Shown one piece after another: positions 1 to 14,400 of a stretch of 64,000 bases of DNA. The stretch is from contig VUYV01000069.1 in the NCBI GenBank assembly GCA_008711295.1, positions 2,881,403 through 2,945,402 of the forward strand. Direction: 5' to 3'. How positions within the stretch are numbered: the stretch's first letter is position 1; each line of letters begins with the position of its first letter. A model generated the notes under the pieces. It did not search any database. It worked only from the letters and a program-made list of their open reading frames with translations, and was not told the DNA's origin. The position numbers and the translations under genes are program-made. The DNA comes from Anarhynchus alexandrinus (lineage: Eukaryota > Chordata > Aves > Charadriiformes > Charadriidae).

Positions 1-1320
1 GAGCTATGCACTTAAGTTCTTTTCATGATATGGAGAAAAAGTCTGGGTAGGTGTCCCCACATCCCAAGACCGTGTTCAACCCACTGAAGTATTGTATCTT
101 CAACCTTGTGTTGACTTGGCAGTTGTAGTCAAGAATATTCACCAAGTCATCCCATGAACAGCATAGGAGAAATGCCTGACCACTGGGACCCAAAAAGGGG
201 GGAGCTTCTCAGCCCTATGAAAATTAAGACACATCTCAGCCTTCCCAGAAACAGGCTTTAAAGTATCCAGGAGACATCACTGTAGAAAACCTTACGCTTA
301 TAATCTTGTTCCTACTATGGCAGCTTTGCAGCAACATTAAGAAAAGAAAGTCATCACACATCCTTCTGATCTTGAACCTTAACCGTAAAGCAATTTTGCT
401 GTTTTTAAATATCTCTTTGCAAAATATTGAAATAAATAGTTAGTTAGAGAACAGTATTGTTCAAAGATTAATTTGCTGCTGAGATTGTTTATGCAAACTA
501 TATCTTCTGTTGAGTACTTTAATGTTTTAGTGAGTCATATTGCAATTACATTTTTCCCCTTAGTTAGATGACAGTAATTAGCTATGCTACAGGAAATTGC
601 CTAAATGGAAAATTTTATGTAGGCTTCCTTCAAATTTATAGAATATATCATGGAAATGGTTTTCCTATGCGGCTGAGAGATATAAGTTTTCTCCCTCATC
701 CCAGTTTTACACTGTTTTAAATCTACTGACTTCAGGAGAGTTATGCATGATTTACCCAAAAATGGCTTTTATCTCCAAATGAGAACAGAATCAGGTTCCT
801 GATTCTCTATCAGAATCAGTAATGAGGCACCACGTTGCTTTCTTCACTGTTTTAAAAAAAAAATGTTAACACAGTCGCTTGTAACCCGGTGGAAGAAAAG
901 TGTTAGCAAACATCAAGTCTGACCTACCACCTCTACCTGGGATCCTGGGATCTCATCTGTTTAGTCCATTGAGGATTATCTTATGCGTTTACTTGTCCCA
1001 AATTTTTAGATATAGCTGTTAAAGTATTTTGGTTACATCTTCATTTTTGTTTGTGGATACAAACGTACAAACACACATATATACATTTCGAAACACACCA
1101 TTGAAAGGACAAGAGAAAACACACACATGTGGTTAAGTACTGATAGAGCTGAACAATTTATCTTGCTTTACACAAACATTTATAAAAATCTTTAATAACG
1201 TAACATTGTCATCTAATTCTCAAATAAGGTCTATTCACAAGATTTGTGAATTCAAACTGTGTAAACTCTGAGTCTTTGTTATACTGTTTTTAATAGAGCA
1301 CAAAAGCAGTCTCAATAGAT
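1..1320. other. AT-rich non-coding stretch
   Basis: No open frame, splice-bounded exon or recognisable repeat was seen. Short CA/TA-rich runs occur near 1065-1125. The stretch ends at the 3' tail of the CR1 element that starts at 1321. Confidence 0.5.
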
Positions 1321-4300
1321 CATAGAATCATAGAATCATAGAATGGTTTAAGTTGGAAGGGACCTTGAAGATCATCAAGTACCAACCCCCCTGCCATAGG
1401 CAGGGACACCTCCCACTAGACCAGGTTGCCCAAGGCCACGGCCAGCCTGGCCTTGAACACCTCCAGGGATGGGGACTCAACAACCTCTCTGGGCAATCTG
1501 TTCCAGTGCCTTACCACCCTTAAAGTGAAAAACTTCTTCCTAATGTTCAATCTAAACCTGCCCTCTTCCAGTTTAAAGCCATTCCCCCTCGTCCTATCAC
1601 TACATGCCCTAGTAAAAAGTCCTTCCCCAGCTTTCCTGTAGGCCCCCTTTAGGTACTGGAAGGCCGCAATAAGATCTCCCTGGAGCCTTCTCTTCTCCAA
1701 GCTGAACAGCCCCAACTCTCTCAGCCTCTCCTCATAGGAGAAGTGCTCCAGCCCTCGGATCATTTTTGTGGCACTCCTCTGGATGCACTCCATCAGGTCC
1801 AGGTCCTTCTTATGTTGGGAACTCCAGAGCTGGATGCAGTACTCCAGGTGGGGTCTCACGAGAGCGTAGTGGGGCAGAATCACCTCCTTTGACCTGCTGT
1901 CCACACTACTTCTGATGCAGCCAAGGATACGGTTGGCCTTCTGGGCTGTGATCACACATTGCTGGCTCATATTGAGTTTCTCATCAACAAACACCCCCAA
2001 GTCCTTCTCCTCAGGGCTACTCTCCAGCCATTCCCCGCCAAGCCTGTATTTATGCTTGGGATTGCCCCGACCCAGATGTAAGACCTTGCTCTTGGCCTTG
2101 TTGAACTTCATGAGGTTGGCTTGGGCCCACCTCTCCAGCCTGTCCAGGTCCCTCTGGATGGCATCCCTCCCCTCCAGCGTGTCTACCTCGCCAAACAGCT
2201 TGGTATCATCGGCAAACTTGCTGAGGGTGCACTCAACCCCACTGTCCATGTCGCCGACAAAGATGTTGAACAGTACAGGTCCCAGTACCAACCCCTGAGG
2301 AACACCACTCGTCACTGGTCTCCACTTGGACATCGAGCTGTTGACCTCTTTGAGTGCGACCGTCCAGCCAGTTCTTTATCCACCAAGTGGTCCATTTTTC
2401 GAATCCATGTCTCTCCAATTTAGAGACCAGGATATCGTGTGGGACTGTGTCAAACGCTTTGTACAAGTCCAGGTAGATGACATCAGTTGCTCTTCCCTTG
2501 TCCACTGCTGCTGTAACCCCTTTGTAGAAGGCCACCAAATTTGTCAGGCATGATTTGCCCTTGTGAAGCCATGCTGGCTGTCACCAATCACCTCCTTGTT
2601 TTCTATGTGCCTTAGCAGAGTTTCCAGAAGGATCTGCTCCGTGATCTTGCCAGGCACAGAGGTGAGACTGACTGGCTTGTAGTTCCCCGGGTCTTGCTTA
2701 TTTCCCTTTTTGAAAACAGGGGTTATGTTTCCCCTTTTCCAGTCAGCAGGAACCTCACCAGGCCGCCACGACTTCTCAAATATGATGGCTAGTGGCTTAA
2801 CAACTTCATCTGCCAGTTCCCTCATGACCCGCAGATGTATCTCATCAGGTCCCATGGACTTCTGCACCTTCAGGTTCCTCAGGTGGTCTCGCACTCGATC
2901 TTCACCTACAGTGGGCGGTTCTCCATTTTCCCAATCCTGGCTTTTGCATTCTGCATCACGGGCAGTGTGGCTTCAGTCCTTGTCAGTGAAGACTGAGGCA
3001 AAAAAGTCATTGAGTACCTCAGCCCTGTCTCTGTCCCGGGTAACCAGTTCTTGTGTTTCCTTCTGGAGAGGGCCCACATCTTCCCTAGTCTTTCTTTTAT
3101 CGCTGACATACTTAAAGAAGGATTTTTTGTTTGTCTTAATGTCCCTGGCCAGATTTAGTTCTATCTGGGCTTTAGCTTGTCTAACCTGATCCCTGACTGC
3201 TCAAACAATTCCTCTGTATTCCTCCCAGGCTACCCGCCCCTGTTTCCACTCCCTATAGGCCTCCTTTTTTCTTTTCATCATGTCCAGGAGCTCCTTCTTC
3301 ATCCATGCAGGTCTCCCGGCTTTTCTGCCTGCCTTCCTCTTTGTAGGGATGCATCGCTCCTGAGCTTGGAGGAGGTGATCCTTGAATATTAACCAACTTC
3401 CTTGGGCCCTTCTTGCCTCCATTGCTTCATTGCATGTCACCATACCAAGCAGATTCTTCAAGAGGCCAAAGTCAGCTCTCCCAAAGTCCAGGGTGGTCAG
3501 TTTGCTGCGCACTTTCCTTGCTGCCTCGAGGATCTTGAACTCGACCGTTTCATGGTCACTACAGCCCAGGCTACCCTTGAGTTAGACACTGTCTACAAGC
3601 CCCCCCTTGTCGGTAAGAACAAGGTCCAGCATAGCTCCTCTCCTCGTTGGCTCCTCAACCATTTGGAGAAGGAAGTTGTCATCAATACAATCCAAGAACC
3701 TCCTGGATTGCCTATGCCTGGCTGTGTTACCCTTCCAACAGCTGTTGGGGTGGTTGAAGTCGCCCATGAGGACCAGGGTCTGTGAACGTGATGCCGCCCC
3801 TATCTGTCTATAGAGGGCTTAATCCGCTTGGTCTTCTTGGTTGGGTGTCCTGTAGCAGGCTTCCACTGTAATGTCCCCTGCTCCCGATTTCTCTTTAATC
3901 CTGACTCATAGGCTCTCAGTTGGCTCTTTATCTATCCCCAGGCTGAGTTCCATGCATTCCAGCTACTCGTTGACATATAAGGCAACACTGCCTCCTCGTT
4001 TCCCTTGCCTGTCTCTCCTGAAGAGCCTGCAGTCTTCCATGCTAACACTCCAGTCGTAGGAGTCATCCCACCATGTTTCTACAATGCCAATGAGATCATA
4101 GCCTTGGAGGCACGCACACATCTCTAGCTCCTCCTGTTTGTTCCCCATGCTACGTGCATTTGCATGGAGGCACTTCAACCGTGTCTTCGTTGAGGCTGAC
4201 TTGGCTGGAGCAGTTGTAATTACTTTGCGCTGCTCTCCAGGCAGCATTCCTTTGCTGTGTATTAACGGTGCCTCCCCATTGGCTTCTGTTGCCCCAGGAG

Positions 4301-4330
4301 CTCCTGGCTTGTCTATGTGAGACTTTAAGC
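1321..4330 (-). mobile_element. CR1 LINE, nearly complete ORF2 and 3' end
   Basis: Non-LTR retrotransposon of the CR1 clade, read on the minus strand. Its 3' end is marked by three CATAGAAT units on the plus strand (1321-1344), the reverse complement of the ATTCTATG tail typical of avian CR1, followed by the conserved 3' UTR (1345-1415). Reading leftward from about 4250 there are fragments of an apurinic-type endonuclease, a reverse transcriptase and the C-terminal domain. The copy is about 3 kb, so it is truncated at the 5' end near the start of ORF2 and lacks ORF1. The 5' boundary near 4330 is approximate. It carries several frame breaks and is not intact. No convincing target-site duplication was seen, which is usual for CR1. 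Confidence 0.95.
1416..4247 (-). pseudogene. Broken CR1 ORF2 (endonuclease plus reverse transcriptase)
   Basis: ORF2 of CR1 nicks target DNA and reverse-transcribes the element's RNA. Reading 5' to 3' on the minus strand: an endonuclease N-terminal piece (4247-3963, with NARSMGNKQEELE), an endonuclease piece starting MGDFNHPNSCW (3767-3582), a linker piece (3512-3201), RT palm and fingers (2894-2544, with [16 protein letters not shown] and [20 protein letters not shown]; 2538-2233, with [16 protein letters not shown]), then a 305-residue piece (2333-1416). That last piece holds the catalytic box FADD (codons at 2205-2216) and the conserved C-terminal domain ending [15 protein letters not shown]. 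The pieces lie in different frames with intervening stops, so this is a fossil. The RT active-site residues are still present. Subfamily was not assigned. Confidence 0.93.
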
Positions 4331-6511
4331 ATGCTGCAGCGTAGATCCAGATTTAATTACTTTTCAGTCAGAAGGCAACCAATGGATTTCTTTCTAAATC
4401 CTCAAAGCATTGAAACTGTGGTCAAAAAATGAGGGCTACAGGTTTGGTGAGTCAATGTTGCATCTTTTTCTTCTTTTTTTTAAAGGAAATGGTTGAATTT
4501 CTGTTTTATGAAAAAGAGACCCATTAAGTATGGTGACTGGTGCATATATAGCAGAAACACTATTGTGACCAGTATAATTGGTGGATGCAGAAAGGGTAAG
4601 TCAGTCTAACAGCTAATTAAAACTTATGCAAAGGGAGTTCAAAATGGAAAGATGGCTACAGGAAGTATATGGTAATGACTTGAGCATCAGATCAAAAACA
4701 AGTGTCGTGTCCTGTCTTCATGAATAATGCTGTGGACTCTGGGGAGATCAGTGCGGAGAAAGCTAAAATACATTGATATGGGCTCTGTTTACCTGTTAAC
4801 TATGCTACTTCTTTCTCCTTCCTAATGTCTATATATGCTACATAACTGGAAGAGAGAAATTCCCTTCATTTTCTTTCTTACTGTTTTTTAGAATGCGCCA
4901 TGGAAACTACATTCTGAATCTCATCTGAGCATTCTCTTAGTGCTGCCACCGCTGCTGTTCTGGCCCCGCACTTGTATACGTCTAGTACCTATGTTTTAAA
5001 GTTATTGCTTTTTCTATGTTATCTTAGGTCAAAATTCTAACATTCTATTAAAAAAATTGTTCAAGTTTGAAGAACATAGACATGCTAGTAGCAATCACAT
5101 TTCAGCAACAGAAACTTTCCATCATCTGAACGCTAAAAAGGTCCCAAATGGTCAGAATAGTGAGGTTCCACTGTATATGATCATTTTAAGACACTTCCTA
5201 GGATTTCATTTTTTTTTAAAACCTAAGTATTGTGGTTCTTATTTTAATAAAGACCTTCTAATGCTGATTATCTTCTAATGCAAAATCTAAATTTGCCTCT
5301 ACTAAAGTAGAAGGTATTTTCTGTATGATATATCTGTCTCTCAACAAGGACAGCGGTCCTTAGAGCTTACTGTTTTCTGAGAAAGAAATGACGACGTGTA
5401 GATTATAGAGTGCAATATTTTAAGATTTTCAGCATTCTCTTGCAGATACAGGTGAAAATAATGCAAACAATAAAGTTACCATTTTTATGATCTGCAGATG
5501 TGCTTTGATCCTTGTTCAGTATGTCTGACTTTACTAATTGCATTCCTTCTGCAATGCTTGTTATCTAAATGTTTTTCTGTGTTCACTACAAGGCCATGGG
5601 TTTTGATAAAGCTACTCCTAGTGTGAGAGCACAATTTCTAATTAGTCTTTAGCACTGTGTCTTTTTACAGGTTACCATACAATTCATTAAAATGTTGATG
5701 TTTCTGGTTCTGGAATAATTAAATTTGTTCAGTGAGAGATAGCTTTAAATTCTGCCTGGATAGAGGCATGAGAAATAGCCAGACAGTCTTCATAAATACA
5801 TATACCAGACCCTATCTGCAAGGAGACACATAGTCTACCTAGCGTTTTGATCATTTCTTACTGGGCCCCATAAATACATATATTTAAAGAGACTCTCTTT
5901 CTGTGTGCTGCTTAAAATGATTTTCTGGGTTACTTTTGTTTACACACAATGTTATATGTGGATCTGCCTATATTTTAATTAATTTTGAGGGGCTAACAAT
6001 ATAAAACTTCATGCATTTAAAAGCAGAGAGTCTAAAAGGAGAAAAGCAACATTTTTTAAATGATGAAATTATGTTATTTGTAGAGTACTCATGAAAGAGC
6101 ATACAGAGCTCTAAATGTCTGGTTTGCTGGCTGCAAAGCATCCATCTATTTTTATGTTGTGCAGCCCAAGTATGATATTGCATCTTGGCAAGAGATTAAA
6201 TGATTTATGAGAAGAAAATGATTCAATGAAAGCAGACCTATAAACATAGCCCCGCTGCTGAAAACAATAGTGATACTGATCAGTGAATTGCAGCAGAAAT
6301 TGTGAGTACACTGAAGAGATAAAGTGCTTTTTTCTCTTGGGAGAATAGGTTTCTTAAAACAACAGTGTCTATTCCAACAGTGGATAGCGGATGTAGAATT
6401 GCCTTATTTAGATCTTAGCTAGGCCTGAGTGTTACCCATCTCGTATCACATATTGTTGCAATAATGGGAGGGAGAGATTACGTGGGAGAAAGAAAGAAAC
6501 CCTTATTTGGC

Positions 6512-6526
6512 TTTTTTTTTTTTTTT
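6512..6526. repeat. Poly-T run (15)
   Basis: An uninterrupted run of 15 T. No flanking retroposon body was recognised, so it is recorded only as a simple repeat. Confidence 0.9.
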
Positions 6527-9500
6527 GTAGTTAGTGGCATCTGTTTGAACAAATTGCGGTTTTGGAATACTATAATTAACACTGATGGAAAGATACTGAT
6601 GTGCCAAATTAAGCAGAGTTGGTAGCAGTGCCAGTGAATATAACTATATGATACTTTCAAGGTTAAGATCCAAACTTTGTTTACTGTAGTTTTGCCAAAC
6701 TTTAAACACTGAGCGGAAAATTGTCCTGCTGGCTGCCTGATTCACACAGGATTTTCCCTTGATCTGCTCTACCCCCTTTTCTTTACAGTTTCAGCTGTTT
6801 CTGAGAATGAGACAAAAGGAAAAGATGTTGTTCTGCTAGGTTAAAAGGAATTCTGGCAAACGTCTTTGGACCAGGCCTTGCATCCTGAAGTTTTGAGCGG
6901 GGCTTGGAATTGGACGGGAAGCAGTATTTGAGGCCAGAATGGCCTTATGCAGTGGAATGCCACTCCAGATTGGTTGTATTTCTGAAAGGTCTCAGTTTGT
7001 ACATTCTTGGCAGAAACCTGCAGAGCTAAAAGATGTCAGTAGAACAGTCTACACAAATCCTGTCTGATCAGAGCCCATAAGCACCTAAATTTACCTGTAA
7101 GCTCCTCTTGTTCCTGAATTTCTGCTACTGCACGTTTTCTGCCTGAGAACTGGGACACACCGCCTGCCTAAGACCACACCAGATACACAGATTAAGTATC
7201 ATCAGGCCTAATTCCTGTAGAAGATAAGGAGTTGCAGGGTCCATTCTCTGCCCTCAAACCTGTTGGCACATTTTTACAGGCAACTTGTAGCAGAAACATC
7301 CCCAGAAACCTGGTCCTTCTTGCTGTGCTCCAGAACTGGCTACCCACCAGGAAAGCACTCTAAAAATTTGATGGAATGTTGCACTACTGCTCCGTGTCCC
7401 ATCCGTAATGACAGGCAGCATGTGGAAGAGGAGATGACTTAGCTCTGTATCTTCCCTTCCTGTCCTGCTGGTCAGTCCCTGTGGCCACAGTGCTGGGAGT
7501 GCGGAGGAGGGCACCAGCTCTGCAAGACAAGAAGAGAGCAGTCAAGCAGGTAGAGGCAATATTTTTAGTTCAGGGGAGCATGAATGTGATGGACCAGGCA
7601 GGAACGCAGAAAAGGAGAAGGCAGAAGTAGTGGTGCTGCTTGTCAAAAACAGGCTGGGAGCCCCAGAGCTGTAGTATCATGTTCCCTCCTCATCACGTTC
7701 CTTCTGGTCCCAGAGATTTTGAACAGTGAGATCAAACCTCAGCAGGGCTGGAGCGAGCAGGGGGGTTGAGAAAGGCTGGTGGAAGAACAAGAGGCTCCAG
7801 CACGTCTCAGCTGTGCCCTGTTTTCTTTCACTCTAAGAGGCAGAGTAGTGCCACAGAACTTTAGGCAAAGGATTTAGTCATGTCTGAATTCAGGGCAGTG
7901 TGTGCTTTTCATGTCTGAGAGTGAGGAGCTGGTTGGGGGGTACTTCCAGGAGCTAGTTTCTCCTCTCCTGGGAAGCAGCAGCTCTGGGGACAGACAGTGG
8001 GAGACAGAGGGCAGGGGAGAGTTGTCCTGCGAGCAGGAGCCCAAGCAGGTGAAGGAGCAGCGGGAGACAAGAAAAGCAAGGAGTGTGCCAGGAGTGTGCC
8101 AACTGAACCTCTCTGCCATAGCTAAAGGGCATGTGATAGTGCAGGTACACAAAGGGACTGAAATTGAAACAACTTGAATTCTGCTTGTCAAGCTATTAAT
8201 TATTTGACTTCCTGAGTGCTTGATAGTGAAATGCTATTGTTCTCTTGACATGACTTCTTCCATGTAAAAAAATATCTAGAGAGTGAAATCTCAGACTCAC
8301 TAATATCAATATAAATTTTGGCACTGACTCCATTTGGATTAAGATTTTAGCTATAACGGAGAAACATATAACCATGCAGAATTGTTGTTTGTGACTTATC
8401 TGACTAGTGTTTGAGATTTAAGAATGAACTGAAAGACTGAAACAATAGAAAAGCTGAGATGGAAATAATAAAATATTAAATATGGGACCAGATGTGTCTG
8501 AAACTAGACAGTGATTAAATGACAGAACTGTTGAGGTTATAGACTGGGCACAAGATTCTTGTGCAGTGTGATCACCTCGCCCAGGCGTCTGAAGGGCAGC
8601 CAGACAGGTTGTCTTCTATTAAGCAACTCCATGCACCAGATGCAGTCAGCAATCGAGCCTGCGATCAACAATCAGTGTATGGCATATGGGGTCATGAGTG
8701 TGAGAGGCTGTGGTGGTGTACTGAAACTAATGTCGTGTCATCTGCTGGAACACACAGTGACATAAATCATAGTAAAAGACGTTTCCCAGACGTCGTCTTG
8801 TGCCGTGGTTGCTTCCTGCTATGCTACCCCACACGTGGCCCCAAGTGCACACCAGTGTAAACGAGCGTGCTTGTTGTGTGTTGGATGTATGTTGTTTCTC
8901 ACCCACTGAAAGAAAAATCTAAGAGCTTGATATCTTCCTTGGACTGTTAACAACTGTGAGGTTTCCAACACCCTATATTCACAGGCCTCTGACTCCCTGA
9001 TGCAGCTTTCCATGCTAAAGAAATGAGGGACCTTCAGCATCCCAAAGCATTCCAGTGTTGACTCCTCTGGAGTTTACCTCTTGCTTTGAAACAGTTCGTC
9101 AAAGTTTTAGCTAAGATAAAAGGCCACACTTGAGCATCTCTGAACAACTTCTGTTTCAAACACTTATGTTTGAGTCTGTGTTCACTTGTATGAAAGAACT
9201 AGATTAATCGAAACACCAGGCCCTCTTCTAATAAAATTAAAGGGGGGAAAATTGCTGAAAAAGATTACTTATTTTGTTTTCTTTTATTTCATGACATAAA
9301 AATAGAAAAATCCTTATGATAGAAGAATGGCCTGATTTCCCTATGAAGAGTATTTAGCTCACTCAGGCGCAATTAAGTGACTATCACATCTCACCAGGAA
9401 CTAATATGGCCAAAGTCTGTTCCAAGATAAAACATGAGTGCCTAATTTCATTTACATGAGTTTTATCCTACTGTAATTGCTGTGCTGAGGAAAATAGCAC

Positions 9501-11373
9501 TGCAAGTTTAGTTTCTGGGTTAACTTCAAAAGTCAAACCAAGTGCAGAAGGGCTCTACATTGCTGTGGTATGAACTGTCGCATCTTTCTTTTCCTGTGTT
9601 CAGTTCTCCAATTCCTCTCTACCCACTCTCATAGCAAGGTACAGTTCTGAATGTAAGAAGCTAAGCTCATGTCATTTTTTTCCAGTTTGGTTGTGTCTTT
9701 GTGTTTTTGGTGAAGTCCCCATTTGTTTCTATCATTTATGCATTCATTTGTTCATTCTCTCATTCATTTTTCTACTGCAAAGATGGCTCCACCTGAGAAG
9801 TACAGACATTTGGTAGTAATCTGTTTTTATAATAATTTATAAATTGTAAGCCCCCATTGCCATTGAATTCTCTGTCCAATGCCTCCTGGGACACTGGTGC
9901 CCCCTCCTTTCCTTGTTACTTAGGCTACTATAGGTTAGAGGGGGGAAAACCTCTTTTGTACTTTGTAGTTTTGTAGAATTAACATTTTTGTGGATACAGG
10001 TCTTTCTGATTTAACATCTATTATGAAATTGTGGCTGATTTCTTACAGTTTTCCAATCCTGAAATTCTTGTAGAGCAGCAACGTGTGCGTGTGTGAGAGA
10101 GACAGCATGCACGTACAAGCATCACGTTACATGTGTGTATAAATAGAATTACTTAGCTCTAACCATGACACTGGTTCCTTTATAGGAGGTATGCTGTGAA
10201 AGGTAGAAGCCCACAACCTGGGCTGCCCTCCAGCCTCCAAGGACACTCTTCACTCCATGGGTATGCGCATGACTTCAGTGGAACTAATGGCATTACACTA
10301 GGAAAATATGGCCCGGTGTGAGAATGATTCAAAAATCGTGATTACCGTGTGCCTCTTAGCAAGGTAGGAATTTATATGTGATTATAGACCAAGTAATTCC
10401 ACTATGGTTCTTCTAAACATACTGGCAAAACATTAATGAGAATGGTCCTTTGGAAGAATCATGCAAGCATCGCACGGCGAGTATTTCTGCAGTGGTGCCC
10501 CCAAGCCCTCAGGTCATTTGCTTTAACTACTTTGGAGTCTATCTGGGAGCTGCTCCAAATCAGAAGATTGCAAAGATAGAGATTAAACTGAGGTTTTCTG
10601 AGAAAAGAAAAAAAAAAAAGGAATTAGCATAGGGAATTTGGGATCACTCCTATTCTACATTTAAACATTTAGAAAATGGGTTTATACACAGTGAAGGACA
10701 GCAATTATTTTTGTTAATGACAAAGACATAATGCCAGAAGTAATATACTATTTGCTTTTCTGGTGGTTCATCTTAAATTGGAAGTCAGTGATAAAAATTG
10801 GGACCATGCTAAAACAGACTGCTGGTAAAAACAGTGTTTTAGATTATAAATGCTTAGGAATTAGATATTAGAATGCTGAATACTTATTGCTACTGATGCT
10901 GATGGCTGAACACTTATTTTTCTTTTTGTGTGCCAGAACAAAAAAAGACAACCGTCTTCAAAGAATGCATCTTCTCCTGTGATTTATACCTCTAGGGATT
11001 AAAACTGCATGGAGATCATGGTCCACTGGTGGACAGACTGATCTTCTGTAGAGGCATGTGATTGACTTTCTACCCTTTTCACAGCATTACGTCTGTAAGA
11101 TAAGGCTCATGCGTTGATCTTTTTACTTACTTAGATATTTTTCAAAATTTATGTGTGCTATAAACAAGCAAAGACAGTCCATGCTGTATGTTGGAATTGA
11201 AATGATTTTGCATCTTTATGCTTGTCAACACTGAATTGAGAATTATGACTTGGCTAACACACATATTTGTTTTGTGGTGTTTTATTTGTATTCACTTACC
11301 TTCTGGAGGAGAGGTTGGTCATCAGGAATGGAAGTCTCCCTACTTCAAAATGTAAACACAACAGAAGGCAAAA

Positions 11374-11410
11374 GAGAAGAGGAGAGGAGAGGAGAGGAGA
11401 GGAAAAGGGG
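11374..11410. repeat. (GGAGA)n purine-rich microsatellite
   Basis: Tandem GAGGA/GGAGA pentamers, about five copies, in a polypurine tract. An open frame running through it gives a low-complexity E/R-rich peptide and is not taken as a gene. Confidence 0.9.
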
Positions 11411-14400
11411 AAAACAGAGTTCTAAAAGAAAATTGCTGTGCACCATTGCAGAATGGTCTCCAATGCTTTGGAAAGATGAGCGCTTCTTACAATTTAACAT
11501 TATGAAATTCTATCAATTTGAAATTTGGCATATGGTTTGCCCATCTAATGCTCTTCAAGAAGAAAAAATATCTCCAATACATGTTCAAAACCACAAAGAG
11601 CTGCCAGCTGAGAGTTTTCTGCAAAGGGCTCTCAAATTTGCAGTCTGATTCTTTCCCTCATTAATAGGGGTCCGCTTAGGGGTGCAAAATACCGTCATCC
11701 AGTGACAATTAATGGTGGAGAGAAGGTCTATTAGTTCAGCACTAGGCTTTTGCTACTTGGCAATGGGATGAGGGATAACTGTTTTCCCTATCCTTTTATG
11801 TGATTCCTTTGCTATAAGGCAAGGGAGCCTAGAACCTACAACAGCACCGCTTACATCCTCTAATTCTGGGTAAAGAAAGTATGTTCAGAGCAGCTGTGTG
11901 GAAACACAAGGTCTCTGGACAGATGCCTTTTGCCTCTAGCAGCATTTCCAAGGTCTATGTGGATAATGGCAATCTAAAAACTCTTCTGCCATTTTTTTAC
12001 AAGGGAAATGAAGGAATTAAAAGTTTATTGTGTAGTGTTGGATGAGAGCTGTGAGAGCGTTTTCCCTGCTCTTGCAGTCGTAATTCGTACAGAAAATAGG
12101 CTAGGCATCGTGTTCACCACACCCCACACCAGACCTCTATACATCAGTGGTACATGCTATGCAAATCTATTTTGAAAGCTGACAAGGAAGCATACCAAAT
12201 CACATCATGTAGGGGTGGAAGGTGTTTATATTTTTAAAGCAAAAGCATATAGTGCCTAATATTGGATTGTGCAGTACCACGTATCTCAAAATGATGTAGG
12301 TACTATTTCCCAATTTTTTAAATTAACTGTCTGTTCTCCCTACTATGAATTGTAATTTTTTAGTCCATTTTGTATGACAGAACCAGTATTCAATTGATTA
12401 AGATTTAATAGGAGAACATGCTGATCCATTGAAAGGAACACAAGGCCCTATTATGCTGTTTTTCAGGCAGAATGTGAATTAGCTTTTTTTTTCCTGGTAG
12501 ATTCTATGTTCTCTGGATTCTGTGCCTGAGGCCTGATTATCTTAAGTCTTTTGGGAAGGAAGAGGGAGGATGCTGCACACAGCCAATCAGAGGTGCTCAA
12601 ATTTTAGCTCAACTGTAGGATCACCTGTAGGACTTTGATTTTGGAAGTCAAAGCATTCTATAATTTTTAGTGATTTTAATGATTTAATTTTTAATTATTT
12701 AAAAAAATAACTTACGTAATAACTCTTGGTTTCATAAACTTATACTTGTTTTTTGGGGTAAAAATTTTTATGATTGTATGTCTTCGTAGCACAAACTGCT
12801 AGATCAGATAGAGAACTTAGGGGCTGGAAGTGAGGATCAGGAAGAATTTAGGCACCTAAGTACAAGATTGTGTTTTTGGAAGAGGATGCCTGCACCTGGG
12901 ACTGCTGCATGCCTGCAGAGGTTGTCAGAACCAACTGCCCAGGCATTGTAGCTCTGTGCTTGGCTCCAGCCTCATCCCATCCTGAACCCAGAAATTAAGC
13001 TCTCCTCTGTCTCTGTTCCCAAGAGGGGCTGATTCCAGAAGACTTTGTAATAAAGCACTTAATGCACATGAAGGTGAGAATTACTGTATTTTGAAGCACA
13101 GGTGATGTGTGTTTAGCAGCTGAGACTCATTCCATGTCTCCCTCCAAGCTGAGGCATGGGAGATGTTAAAACTTTATCTCCCATCTCCAGAAGTGCAGCC
13201 ACCTGCAGGCTATTGTGCGTGGCTCTCTTCCATTTTGTTCATTGAAACTCTGCTGTCATCTATGGAAGAATTCAAAAGTCCCCGAGTGATCAGGCAAGTG
13301 CAACTGTAGGAAAGGCTTTCAAGTTAAAGGACCCTCTCCAGACCTTCTACAGACAAATGATATTCCAAATTCTTTGTCTCTGCACCTAGGGTTCTTTGCT
13401 TATATCTAATTATTATGTAACATAAAATACATAAGAGCTTGAGGTGCAATGAGCACAGACATGAACTCTCCTTCCAAAATGGCTTTGCTAAGCACCAGCT
13501 AGAGAGTCAAGCTCATCCCATCTCCTGCAGTTCAGGTTTCATGAATTTGCTGCACATTTACTCTGGTTCAAGAGGAATGATGGATGGTGAAAAGAGCACC
13601 TCTACCACTTCCCTTGTGACATGCTGGATACATAGGCTTCAGTGCCCAGATCCTCTTTCTGGATTTATCTGAAATTGCACCAGAGAATTTTAATTAAAAA
13701 TATACTTACAGATTCATCAACTGTCAGCAACTTAAATTTGGAACAGTCAAAATTTCCTCCTTGTTTATATAATGTAACTGATTTTTTGCCCTAAACTTCT
13801 GTTCTTGGGGGGAAAAAAAAAATCTAATGTTCCTTCCCCTTACTTGGAAATGAGAGTTTTGGATACTCATTCAATTTAAGCCATGTCTTCGCTTATGTAC
13901 TGGGAGCACTGATCACATAATACTACAAAAAGCATAAAACATTTGGACTTGCCAGTTTCCCTTTGTTCTCTGTGGGAACAACATGAACAGAGTGCAGAAA
14001 GGATAATTCAAAGAACATAGCAGTCGCTTTTTTCAGTATCCTGAAGTATAGTTCAGGTCTCAGACCCTCTGTTAACCATGCTGTAACTTTTTTTTTTAAA
14101 CTTAATCACCTCTTCAGTCACAGGGGCATAAAATGGACTGTCATTACTGGCTACCATTTTTGCTCCAAGGCAAATTGCTTCCATGTTTTACAGCAGCCTG
14201 TTTCTGTGCTCTCAAGATCTACATTACAATTTGGGGCAAGGTGACTCTCCTAAAGATCCTGTCTTTGGTATAGGCAAAAGGATTTTAATCTTTAAAGGTA
14301 GCTGCTGTACACAACTGCTCACTTTTTATTAACTCTATTTGAACTACCTCTTTTGTGGGTAATTGTAGCACCTATGAAAAGGAAAATTACAGCTAAGATG

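Noticed and set aside
1426..4320. Several plus-strand ORFs of 60-159 codons
   Set aside because: Antisense shadows of the minus-strand CR1 ORF2.
4486..4597. Open segment between a strong pyrimidine-rich acceptor and GTAAGT donor
   Set aside because: Translation matches nothing and does not connect in phase or type with the TPR exons; such decoys are expected in 64 kb.
7902..8177. 91-codon plus ORF, Glu/Arg-rich
   Set aside because: Minus strand also open for 105 codons; no recognised domain or supporting signals.
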